64,000 nucleotides of DNA from Edolisoma coerulescens. Its lineage: Eukaryota > Chordata > Aves > Passeriformes > Campephagidae. Below, in pieces: positions 36,411 to 47,757 of the stretch (the stretch's first letter is position 1; the number at the start of each line of letters is the position of its first letter). The stretch lies in contig VWZW01004078.1 of NCBI GenBank assembly GCA_013397115.1, forward strand, positions 274,311-338,310, given 5' to 3'. The notes under the pieces are model-generated. The model made no database searches, had not been told where the DNA came from, and was given only the letters and a program-made list of their open reading frames with translations. The position numbers and the translations under genes were made by a program.

Positions 36411-38045
36411 ATACCACTCATTCAATGTGAAAGGGGAATTCCTGATTTTTTTAGTAAATTGGGATCCAACATATAATCCCTCTTAGGTTTTTTTTTGTTT
36501 TGTTTTCCCCCTCACTATCAAGAGGCTGCAGCTTGAGCAGTCTTAATTTCCCCTCAGAGTTTTTAAAACCAGTGCATGTTTTTATGAAATCACCTGCTGT
36601 GGCAGAAATTGAACAGGTAGTCTGAATCACGGATGACATGATGATCAGAAAATTAAAAGAAATCCCTTCTGCATCTAGAAAAGAAAACATAAATAAATAA
36701 ACAGCAAAATTACATCCAGTGAATGTAAAGAATTTGCACCAAAGAATAAGTAACACCGGAGTATCCCCTGGTTATTAATTTAATGACAAATACCAGTGCT
36801 CGTAGTTTGCATAGCATTTTTCTGATGTTGGTCTAGAAGTATTTTGCAAGGGTGACCTAAGCCTGTGTCTCATATATTAGTTTTCAATAAAGGCTTTTTT
36901 TTCCTAATAAAAAAGAAAAATAAGTCATCTAGTACCATTCAAGACTGTCAGCATATCCAAGAATGGCACAGCCAGTCCTGAGTGACTTTTGTGTTGGTAT
37001 GTTGGAACTGCAGCCCACACATCTCTTCATCCATGCCCTATTGTTTGATTACACAAGATTCACTGGTGATAAACCAAAAGCCTTCAGAGCTCATCTAAAT
37101 CTTAGAACTTATCTGCTGCTTTATTTCCTATCTGTTGTTTATCCGCTCAGGTTTTCAGTTATCATCCTTTTCTCTTGGATGCCTGGGAACCTTTCTCTAA
37201 CCAGGGCAAATCTCAAATCTTGTTTGGAATTCTTGACTTATGATCATGATCAGAGAACTATAAATGTTATAAAAATTTTGAAAATATAAAAGGAAAAATA
37301 GAATCTTAGAGTAGGGTATTTGTGTTTGGGATAGGATGTCTCTGGGTTCAAAAGACTGTTCTAAAGGCACTTGTAGACATTGGAAAGGAAAAAAAATGTC
37401 CCTTTTAAAACACAGCACAAAAAATCCCATACTGCTGGAATTATGAAAATTATATTTTATTTCAGTGTATGCATGAGATAGTAAGTTTGTTTTTATAGGC
37501 CTTCTGAAATTCTACAAAACCACTAAGATTTGAAACAGACCTTCAAATCCAAGAGAACTAAAACTTCATAACTTTGTACTTTGTAAAATGTTTTATATAA
37601 AAAACTATGATGAATATAAAAACCGTAATTTTCTGAGTTTCTGATATATAATAATTAGAGCAAATGGAAGGCAGTAACTAAAATGCATTTTTAATTATTA
37701 TTTTAATATTATAAATCCTTGAAGAAGCAGCTTCTTTTCCCAAACTTCCTTTGAATCACTAGCAGTAGGAGCAACCAAATGAAAAATAACGTGTTGCTGC
37801 GATTGCTGAAGTTGTGACAGGAAAAACTGCCAGGGTGGTTTAAAATTTATGCGGGCTGGAAGTATCAGCAAACATTCAAGTACGTTCTCACATGTGGTCT
37901 GTATAAGTGTGTATGTGTTTATTTATTTATAACTTCGTATTATGAGGAGGTTTTTTTGGAATGACTGTGGCCTGTCTCTCATACTCTACTGCTGTGTGAA
38001 AATAACATGGGTTCTCTTTTCTGCTGTCTGCAGCCCCAAAATTAA

Positions 38046-38055
38046 GGGGGGGGGG
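38046..38055 (+). repeat. G homopolymer bordering a gap
   Basis: Ten consecutive G residues end at the N gap and five more resume after it at 38076-38080. The true run length or the intervening sequence is unknown. Confidence 0.95.
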
Positions 38056-38075
38056 NNNNNNNNNNNNNNNNNNNN
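38056..38075. other. Assembly gap, 20 N
   Basis: Twenty undetermined bases flanked by G on both sides. The round size suggests a placeholder. GC-rich or G4-forming DNA is a frequent cause of such gaps, so the missing sequence may be longer than twenty bases. Confidence 0.98.
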
Positions 38076-38689
38076 GGGGGAAGGTGAAAATAAATTATCT
38101 GTGCTTACTTCTAGTCAATAAATGCAATAAATGCCGGAACTGAACCAGATACAAAGGCAAAAAATACCCTGACTTGCTGTTACGGGGCTTCAGATCTTAT
38201 AACCATTCATGAGTACATGTTTCTAAGGGAATTCCATAACAAGACAGTCTTTCACTCTCTTTACTGCAGTAACTGAGACAGATTTCTGGAACTGAAGGTT
38301 ACAAGTATTGGTTACCAGCTCCTGTAATGTTCATATGCTTGACATTAGAGACTCATCAGACGAGTGTCTGTTCAGACACCACAAGGGAACTCCTGACTGG
38401 ATCTAGTTCAGACGAACAGTTGTGAGATGGTGAAGCAAAAACACTGTGATAAGACATTATAAAACTAAATCTAGATGTGCCTAAAGCTGAGGTGAAAGAA
38501 GAAATTGCCATGAGCCCAGCAAAGAAGTCAGAGTGGTGGTAACTCAATGTAATCCTGCACCCTCCTTCTAGAAGGAGCCTGCAATGGTCATTTTTTGTAG
38601 GGACCCGGAGAAACACAGAGCATAAATACAGGGAAAAAAATTGAAAATTGAGAACTAATTGTGGGGGAGAGGGGTGGAAGGACAGACAT

Positions 38690-38762
38690 GACAAAACCAA
38701 CCAATCAAAAAAACCCCAAAAAACCAACCAAAAACAAAACCAAAAAACAAACCCAACCAGAG
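38690..38762 (+). repeat. A/C-rich low-complexity tract
   Basis: Irregular CAAAACC, CCAACC and AAAACC units with almost no G or T over about 70 bases. No associated transposon. Confidence 0.8.
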
Positions 38763-40044
38763 AAACCTCATACACAAGTTTTACCCATTTTAATGAGACT
38801 TTTCTGAATTACTCAGGCAATATGGATTATTAGACTACTAAATCATCAGCTAGACAAAAAAAAAAATTGTATATATTCATGTATATGGTATGTTCTCTTT
38901 TGTTACAAAATTTGGAAGTGGAACAGTAGGCATGCCAAGAAGAAGTTAGAACTCCAAAATTAGCATTTCATTTTATTCCTCACAAAGCAGATGAACTTTC
39001 ATAGAAAATTATGTGAGAGAAAGGCTATATATTTTTATAGAGCAGAGTTGGAAGGCATTCAGATTTGTGTCTAGTTTCTAGCTCAGCATTTTCTTTCTGG
39101 AAAAAAAAGAACCCCCAGATTTATCTGCCCTTTATGCATGCACAGTATTTGTCTTCCTTCTACATAAATGCTGAATTATTTAATAAGCATTCATATACTT
39201 AATATGCTTCAACATTTTTTTTTAAATTTAATAGCAAGGAAATTATGAATGCTAACCATTTAATGGATGGTATTCATTAACACAAATATATTTCTAATAA
39301 TATTGTTTTGAAAGCTGGGATTAGAATTGCTTTCAGAGCTTTACAAATATCAGTATCTGTAACTACTATGTTACTGCAACTGAACTTATACAAAATTATG
39401 ACTGTTCTATGATAAAATGTTTAAAACCTTAATTGCAGGTACCAAGTGGTAGTACTCTCAGTGTAATTAAATAGAAACTAACCTGTGATGTTCTAATGAA
39501 CTCTGGCAAAGGAATCATTATTTTCCACATTCACAATTATGTAATTGAATCCAAAATAATTTTAAAAAAAAAGTTTATTGCTATTGTTTTAATTGATATT
39601 ATATCTTTATCTTTGAGATACTGTTGATTTCAGAAGTTTCACAGAAACATCTCTAAAAATCCCACAATGAATTGTGTTCAGTCTGTGTATTGTGGCACCT
39701 AAAAAGATTTCTAAAAGTCTGGACATAAGAGATAGTGGGTTCTAATCTTGTATTGTACACATATTTGTCATTAGAAATTCATTAGATGAAATGCATGCTT
39801 ATAATATCAAGCGCAGTGAGAAACACATCTTACCCTATTTCTCACTGTAACAACTTATTGGTGTAACAGGAAATCAGATCACAATGTGTTTTTTCTCCCT
39901 GTGATTGTAGATTAATTTCTACACAGGAAGTGATATTTCAGTAAGTGAGAAAGAGAGCAAGTAGTCTGACTCAAAGTTTGACATGAGCTATTGCTCTGGA
40001 ACATTTGCCTAATGAGTTTAAACTTTTTATGTTTATACGCTGCC

Positions 40045-40318
40045 TAAGACAGGACAAGAAGAAATGGCTTCAAGTTGCACCAGTGGAACTTTAGACTAGG
40101 TACTAGGAAAAACTTCTTCACCTAAAGGGTTATCAAGCACTGGAACAGGCTGCCCAGGGAAATGATCAAGCCAGCATTCCTGGAGGTATTTAAAAGATGT
40201 TTAGGTGTGGCACTTAGGGACATGGCTAAGTGCTGGACTTGGCAGTTCTTGGTTAGTAGTTGGACTAATTTTTGCTGATCTTAAACGTCTTTTCCAATCT
40301 AAAAAATTCTATGATTAT
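40045..40318 (+). mobile_element. CR1: CR1 LINE 3'-end fragment
   Basis: The plus strand reads AAGACAGGACAAGAAGAAAT, GCTTCAAGTTGCACCAGTGG, GGAAAAACTTCTTCACCTAA, GGGTTATCAAGCACTGGAAC, AGGCTGCCCAGGGAAATGAT, CCTGGAGGTATTTAAAAGAT and the tail AAAATTCTATGATTATATG. It is the same subfamily type as the fragment at 20345, here with its 3' terminus intact. Confidence 0.93.
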
Positions 40319-41983
40319 ATGTAAATCATGTAAAGAAGACCTTTGCACATGCCACCTCCAAGTACATCAGGTAAAGAGCTTAAATTCAGCAATTTAACTG
40401 TGACAGACTGGTTGGGCATGAGGGTCTCAGCTTTCCTGGGGCACTGGCACACAAATCAAACACTGAGGGTCAACAAAATCTCCCCTATTCACATGACAGA
40501 AATACATAACAAGAGTTATTTACTTCAAGAAGAAGCAGGGTTCGCATCATTGTACTCTTTATTCTTAGAGTATTACCCTGAGGAAAGTACTGTGCTAATA
40601 AAGCCAGCAGGTGCCAGACTACGTTGGATCACGTCTGACCAAGATGGGACAGAAACTGAGTAAAAGGTCCCATGTCTCCTCTAAAATGCTACCTAAAGCA
40701 CATAAACCACATCCATCTATGCTGCGTCATAGTTCTTACTAAATATAAGGAAACATACCAAGGATGATTGCTAAGGATTAGGAATTTACTGGAGGAGAAA
40801 AAGATTATTTCTTAGCAGAACAGAAGGAGAAGGAGAGGTTTTGAGTGACAGATAGATGGTTATTCATACCTATTGCTGAGACCTTTAGTCTCATATGCCA
40901 GGTGTGTATATAGTAAGACCTAAGCAGCTGCAAACCAGATTTCTTTACACAGGTAAAATTCCCTTACAAATAGACTGTAGAATAAGATACTCTTCCTGTT
41001 TCTTTCAATAAAAGTCTCAGTAAAATAGATGGAAGTATTCCTAGGCCCTGCACACTGCCTTAATTCTGATGGGTTAAACTTCCTGCAACAGAGGAAAGAA
41101 CAGAATGCAGGCTTTCTGTTTGCTCAGTGAGCTCTGATTACCACATATGCCATATATACATGTAGATATTTTTTAAGTGATAACCTTTACTGTATTTCAC
41201 AGGGATCTTGATAAGGCCTCTCACAGGACTCAGGTATAAGCATAATTGTTTCATAGATTGAATATAGCTTAGCATTACGATCCTTAGGCCCGTTAAAGCT
41301 GCCCAAAGGTCAAATTATAATAAGCAGACAGCTGTTGAAGAAGAAAACAGAAAACTGAAGTTTGAGATATACAAATAAATGTCACTTAAGTCCCACTTCA
41401 AGTACGTCTGCTCCCACTGGATCCTGCCCCAAGGCATACAATTACCTATTCCCTGATGTCAAAGTTTACATTCAGATTTGTGCAATTCTACTTTCTATTT
41501 GCTTTAATTGCTTTAAACATGGCAAAACCACTTCAGGGATGAAAGCAAAATAATGCATATGAAATCAATTGGCATAACACATGGAAATGATGACACATTC
41601 CTCAGAGGGGATGAAGGTTAAGAGCTAAATTAAACTTTTCTTTTTTTTTCTCTTGTTGTGGTAACAGTGGGGAGGGAAGGCAGTGCCAACAACTGGATCA
41701 GAATCAATAACAGCATCTGTTACTGAGCTAGCCAGAAGCTTCCCTACATTTTTGTTTTTATTCAAAAAGAGGAGCAGAGATTTATTCTGTAAGCTGAGGG
41801 AGATTCAAAATATTCTTGGTGCTAAACATGACATCATAATTATGCCTGACAATTAATTCCTCATTTATGATAAAGTTCTTACTGAAAGACAGAAGGAAAG
41901 ACAAGGAAAGAGATGTTTATTTATGACAATAATATGGAAGATGGCTCTTACCCACGCCTTCTGTGGATTTCAGTTTGTGCTTC
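40319..41983. other. Gene-free stretch, partly unassigned
   Basis: About 1.7 kb without a confirmed element. A 106-codon plus-strand frame (40343-40663) and a GC-richer end with AATAAA (about 40598) hint at a retroelement remnant (see findings). A T-run lies near 41640-41651. Nothing else is recognisable. Confidence 0.5.
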
Positions 41984-42551
41984 TGTACTGGTTTTGACTG
42001 GAACATAATTTATTTCCTTTGTAAAACTCATAGAGGGTTTTGGATTAGTGAGTAAAAGAGTATTGATAACATAGAAGAGTTTTAGTTACTGTCGAGCAGT
42101 GCTTACACTGTCTCAAGGCCTTTCCTGCTCCTTTCCCTACCCTACCAGCAAGGAGACTGGGAATGAACAACCAGGACAGCTGATCCCAGCTAATCAAAAG
42201 GATATCCCACACCATATGGTCTCATGCTTAGCATTGAAAGCTGGGGGAAGAAGCATGACAGGGAGGATGTTTGGACTGATGGTGCTTGTATTCCCAAGTC
42301 ACTGTTATGCTGATGGAGCCCTGCTTTCCTGGAGATGGATGCACACCTGCTTGCCAAAGGGAAGTGGTGAATGAACTCCTTACTTTGCTTTGCTTGTGTG
42401 TGCAGCTTTTGCTTTACCAATTAAACTTTGTTTATCTCAACTCCCATTTTTTATCACTTCTAGCCTCTCAGTTCTCTCCTCATCTCACTGTGGAGGAATG
42501 AGTGAGCAGCTGTATGGAGCTGAGCTGTCTGCTGAGGTTAAATCCTGATGT
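41984..42551 (+). mobile_element. Solo LTR, ERVL-like family, copy 3 (plus)
   Basis: Starts TGTACTGGTTTTGACTGGAA and carries the family blocks GAGCAGTGCTTACACTGTCT, CTCAAGGCCTTTCCTGCTCC, AGGACAGCTGATCCCAGCTA, AAGGATATCCCACACCATAT, TCCTGGAGATGGATGCACAC, GGGAAGTGGTGAATGAACTC, ACTTTGCTTTGCTTGTGTGT, and the polyadenylation signal ATTAAA (42420-42425) followed by TTTATCTCAA. It ends near a GAGGTTAAATCCTGATG block. The TATA position reads GCATTGAAAGCTGGG and is lost. No clean target duplication and no retroviral genes. Confidence 0.9.
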
Positions 42552-43099
42552 GCTGCTGTGGTATCTGCAGTACAGTGGCATCTGTAAAAAACAACAGTGA
42601 ACCTATAGCCTGTTCCATGTAGGTACCAACCTGGGAACACTGCTTTCAGATAGCAAAGAACACCTGCATGTTTGGAAAACCCTACTTGCAGCTGAAAATG
42701 CAGGTTTTACTGATAGTTGGAAATAACATATACTATTTATTAATTCACTTTTTTAAAAAGTGTTGACTTGTTCTAATACATAATATTTAAACTGTGAAAA
42801 TAATTTTATACTCATATATATGGGAAAATTGGACAAAGCTCTTGCATGAAACACGTTTTAAAAATAGTAAATACAAGAAGAATGAATTAGAATAATTATT
42901 TAAATTTTTAGTGTAACTGAAGCAGAATTTTGTGAACTCTGTAAACTAAAAGTGCATTGTGCATTTGCAGTGATGACAGTCATCTGCATACTGGGCCACT
43001 TTTGCAAGGATGTTGTACAGCCATTATATCATGGGAAGTGGAGTACCCTTTGTTCTAGTACTTATGAGGCAGGAAAACTGCAACGTGATAGGAAAATGG
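42552..43099. other. Unassigned AT-rich sequence
   Basis: About 550 bp between an LTR and a CR1 fragment. The right end may include a badly eroded CR1 extension, but no block is clear. Confidence 0.5.
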
Positions 43100-43548
43100 T
43101 GCCCCATATTTGATGCCTTAGTATAAGAAAGATGTTGACAAACTAGAGAATGCAATGAAATGACTAAGGGAGCTGAGTCTGATTAAACTGGAGAGTAAAA
43201 GGATAAAGGAGGGGATTGACTTATAGTTCTCATTTACACAAATCAGGGCAGTAAGACAAGAGTTTCTCCTGTGAAGTATCTAGAAGAGTAATAAGCAAAA
43301 CCACTCAATAAGTGAAATTGTGGTTGACTTTGAGGAGAAAATTCTTGACAGTGAAATAAGATGAGCATCAGAGGAGGTTGCCCAGAAGGGCACTGAGATC
43401 TCCACCCTTTGATATGTTCATAACTCATCTAGGCAAATATGAGCAATATGACCAAACTTTGAAATTAGCCGTGCTTTTAACAAGAGGTTGGATTAGATAA
43501 TCTTCAGATATACCTTGAAATTTTATTCTGTCAATAATTCCTTAATTC
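43100..43548 (+). mobile_element. CR1: CR1 LINE fragment, old
   Basis: Diverged but ordered CR1 blocks on the plus strand: AAGAAAGATGTTGACAAACT, the AAGGGAGCTGAGTCTGATTA block (family: GGGAGCTGGG...CTG), a TGAGGAGAAAATTCTTGACA block (family: TGAGGAAAAACTTCTT), GAGGAGGTTGCCCAGAAGGG, GGTTGGATTAGATAATCTTC and a degraded tail ending AATTCC. Many substitutions mark it as one of the older insertions. Confidence 0.75.
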
Positions 43549-46500
43549 TAAACAAAATTCATTTCATTGCAAGGTGATGATCTTCCATTTATAGGCAGTG
43601 TAGACACCTTATTTTCCTAGATGCTGCCTGTGGGAAAGTCATGCTTTCAGTTGCTCCTTATTTTGGCAATGTTAAGCCATTTAAATTTAAAATTACCATC
43701 CTGGATATTTGCCTAATGACACAGCAGTGAGTGCACTTTTTTTTTTTTTTTTTTTAGATTGGAATTTGAGGAAAAGATATTGTTCTGCATATTTGAAGTA
43801 CAGTAATGCTGGTTGTTTTTTTACATTTACCGTTCTTCTGTTTTAATATAATTTTTTTAAGTTTGCTTGATAGCTGAAAAATAGATTGATTAAAAGAAAA
43901 AATGTTCTCATTAATTAATAGGGATTTCTGTATATGAATTGGAGATGTGAGGGCCTGTGTGGTACAGGAGATCAGGAAAAAAAAGACCAGAGAGGGATAT
44001 TACCAAAGAGGGGAAATGGCAAAGTTTAGTAGAGAGAGGAGTTGATTGTGGAAGAGGATGGTCAAGTACAGCAATGAAGGAGACATGCAGGGACCAAATT
44101 AGGCAGTTGCAGGAGATAGTAAAAATGTAGTAGAACCCAGGAAGTGGAGATACCAAGCATGGGATTGTTGGAATGGCAATAGAGAAAAAAACCGGAACAG
44201 ACACTGAGCATAGAAGGGTAGTGTCAGAAGAAAGTCAAATGACAATATTAAGGAGTGTAGAAGTCTTTAACATGAGACAAACTTATCTTCAGAGTTTTAG
44301 CTGAAAACTATTCTTCCTGAATTTAATGTTCCTTTTTAATTTATAAAAGTCTCTGTGACAGTGGCTCACAACTCCAAATGTCTCCATCCTTCTGTAAAGC
44401 TAGGCTAATGGAGAACTTAACAGCCACCTTAGTGCTATATTTCACTCAATTAATTCATATGATAAGGGTACTGAAATTCCTGTAAAGATCCTGAGCCTGT
44501 CAATGACTTCAGGGTGTGACTATTATTTTTCTGTGCTATGATTTTTTTCTCTTTTGTGCATAAAATGATACATTGGTGAATATTAGAGTTAAAAAGCAAT
44601 CAAAAAGTTAGGAAAAACAGAAATAAATGTTGGCTGTCCTATAGCAAAAAATAGCTTCTAAAGGTATTATTATGCCACATTACATGATGTTTATCTGCCT
44701 GGGGGCTGAATTATATTTGCACGTGTAACCTTTATTCTCACATTTCGTAGTCATCTTAATGATTCATTTCTCAATGTTCGTATTCTTTTAACTACATATC
44801 TATATGGACATATCCTTAGCATGCAGATATAAAAACCATAATTAAATCAGCTTTAGGCTATTTCACATTTCCCATTGCAATTATTCATCAGTACACTGAG
44901 TTTTTGAGGTTTAGAATATTATTGTAATCAGGAAAAGTAGTACTAGCACATCCTGAATGCAGAGAAAATGTTACACAGTCATAGCTTATCAGATCTTTTC
45001 ACAAGGACACTTAGAAATTGTTCCGTATTCTCAGAAAGTCTCAATTTCTAAACCCATCATGTTTCTTCAATCCATGTTTTTGTTTTGTTTTGATTTATAA
45101 ATAGTATATTTATTTATTACAGATTATGTCATAGTTTGAGAATGGCATATATAAATGTTTTCTGTGAAAAAAATCTTAAAATGTTGGTATTTTTCATTAC
45201 AGTAACAGTAAACACTGTTTGCCTGTCAACTAATGAACAAAGGGAAAATGCAATTAAGCACATAAATCTTTGGTGGCTATACTTTCTTAATTTTTGATTG
45301 CACAGTTTATATTAATTTAGACCTTTTTTTACCTTATTATTTACCTTATGTTATTGTTTAGTAGGAAAATATTTTCAATATATTTTATTCTCCATAGATG
45401 TCATAAAGTTGAGAAGGTTTATAACACTTCCATTTCACCACCTTAAAAAAGAATCAGCTATTTTTCTGCATAAAGTATTGTTTCTTATGTAAAACATGGC
45501 TTCATGTGATTCATCTGATTTCCTGAGCAAATTAAAAAATTTTCTTTTATACTAACTGTAAAGATTTGAGGGGAAAATATTTTCTCAGAAAGAAATAGAC
45601 ATCTTTTCTAACATAGCGGAGAATGTTGCAAATATAAAACATGTATAGCAGCGTAATAGTGGCAGCTGCTGAAACATACGTAGTTATAAATTATATATGA
45701 CCTCACTTGAAGATTTATTTTGGTCTTCATCAATAATGAGTAATTATCCAAAAAGGTTCCCACATCAAATAAACACATTTCATAAAATAAAAAGGAAAAA
45801 ATGCCAGTCTAAAGATGTTTTTGATGGTTTACTATTTAACAGTTAGATGCAAATAAAGGAAACAATTATTTCCCTGGGATTTCCTCTTCCCCCAAGGTAT
45901 CAGAGCTTATGCTACTCTGTTGCTGTTTAACAAGGAGAAATATCTAATTGTGAATGCATTTATGCTGTTTACACTTTTATTCTCCATGAAGCCATACAAA
46001 ATATAATCCACATTTCTGGAACCCAGTACATTTCTTCCTTTCACTAACTTACATGATTCTCAAAGAGCAAGAAAGTAAGTATCACAAGGGGAAATTTTTC
46101 TTGTTCAAATGGTTGGTCTTCCAGAGCTTTCAGAGGAACATGTAAGGTTTTAATTCTGGGAAGTCTAATTTATATTAGATTTATCAGGCAATTATAGATT
46201 TCTGATAGTTCTAATGCAAGGGGGTTTTGGTTTATTTTTTATTTAACCTATATCCAGCTAATTTATTCCTAATCATAATTTATTATTTTATTCATATGAG
46301 CTCACAACATGTGCATCATCAAGGTTATACCTATTTCATTGGACCTAACTTTCTCAAATGATGTAATGACCAAAGTAAGAAGAATAAAGGAAGAGGAGAG
46401 AATGACAGGAGAAGACCAATTTTATTTTTTTTTTGGAAACTGACTGAGATAAAACCATTATGCTGGTGATGTTTAAAAATGTTCATAACTTCATAGCTTG

Positions 46501-47594
46501 CTAGTATTTCCATTTACCATTACAAATTCTTGCTAGATATTTGCTTAATTTTCAAATTACTTGGGAAACAACACTGTGCATGTATGTAAGACACATTTTT
46601 TCTTATGTAACTGGTCTCCATACACTTCTCCACTACTGGAGAGAGAAAGAAACTCACTCAAGGACTGTTCAAGAATTTAATTTTACATGTTCTGTATGCC
46701 TCCCTGGAACAACTGACTGTCCTCCTCTAATCATAGAGTAATTTTTATGTGTCAAGCCTCCCTAGTTAACTTTTGTGACTACTCTTGTCTACTCAAGATA
46801 CAGGAAACAAGGCTAGATCTAAAAACGATTTCAACATTTCAGTACTAACTATTGTAGTGCTCAAATTTCAGTCATCTTTCTACTAAGATCCAAAATATCA
46901 AAGCTGAGGCCTGGATTGGTCATAAAATTATCTGTAAAGATTTTCTGATATATACCCACTGGTGCTGTAATTAAAGTTCTTGTTTCACCTTAGCAGGTAA
47001 CTGCCATGAAAAACCAACTGCAGAATCAGATTTATGTTTTCACCCCATTAGTAACTTCTTACAAGATGCAGCACATTCAGGGGATGGAGAGATCAATCAT
47101 ATGTGAAACACTTTTTTTAGAAAGAGAACTGAAATTGAGATACTGAAATACTGGGCTGAGGGCTCTGGCCATTGAACCAAAACATGAAAGATATAGGAAA
47201 ATGAATTTATATATTTTGTTAAGAATTTTTAAGAGCTCTAGAGGATTAACTGGTGAAGTCTAGAGATCCTACATATCTTTAAAATTATGTGACTGTTGAA
47301 CAAATATTTAAGGACCTAAATTTTGGTTTACTGGCATATGTGGCATCTGTATATATCAGATATAATCACTTAGATTCTCTTATAAACCCCAATCTTAATT
47401 ATTTTAATTACTCATGCTGTGACTTGTGCACAGTAAGAAGCTGCTATCTCTATCCATTATTTTAGTGTATTCTTCTGGTAAAAAGCCTGTACCTTCCCTA
47501 TTCGCAAAGAGTCCATACTATGCTTCTTCGTGAGGGATTGTTCCAAAACTAATAGATCTTTTCTTAATGTAGAACACTCAGTACAACAGGTACA
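43549..47594. other. Gene-free AT-rich stretch
   Basis: About 4 kb with no recognisable gene or transposon. It includes a T-run at 43737-43755 and a purine-rich stretch at about 43930-44220 whose antisense gives a 97-codon open frame with no domain pattern. Confidence 0.6.
43737..43755. repeat. Poly(T) run
   Basis: Nineteen consecutive T residues. No adjacent element suggests it is a retroposon tail. Confidence 0.9.
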
Positions 47595-47757
47595 ACCTAC
47601 CAGATTGTGCAAGCCAGGCCACCTAGAACAGGTTGCCCAGAACTACAGCCATATGTCTTTTAAATATCTACATGGAATGAGCTCCACAACCTTCCTGGGC
47701 AACCTGCGTCAGTGCTCAGTCACACTCACAGTGATAGAAGATAACTCGATATAAGGA
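47595..47757 (-). mobile_element. CR1: CR1 LINE fragment, short
   Basis: The plus strand reads AGCCAGGCCACCTAGAACAG, GTTGCCCAGAACTACAGCCA, TTTTAAATATCTACATGGAA, GAGCTCCACAACCTTCCTGG, GCAACCTGCGTCAGTGCTCA and CACTCACAGTGATAGAAG: the antisense of an internal part of the CR1 3' region. Both ends are missing. Confidence 0.85.

Larger units (their letters stand above)
36411..40044. other. Gene-free AT-rich stretch with an assembly gap
   Basis: About 3.6 kb with no recognisable gene or classified transposon. It includes a G-run and 20-N gap at 38046-38080 and an A/C-rich tract at 38690-38762. The 139-codon minus open frame at 38356-38775, the longest in the window, starts in the antisense of that tract and looks like a composition artefact. 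Confidence 0.6.

Noticed and set aside
38356..38775. 139-codon minus-strand open frame, the longest in the window
   Set aside because: It begins in the antisense of an A/C-rich tract, giving an artificial Phe/Trp/Val/Leu-rich start. The remainder shows no domain, and a plus-strand frame overlaps it for the same compositional reason.
43911..44204. 97-codon minus-strand open frame with hydrophobic stretches
   Set aside because: It is the antisense of a purine-rich stretch, which produces Ser, Pro, Leu and Phe by composition. No recognisable family or start context.
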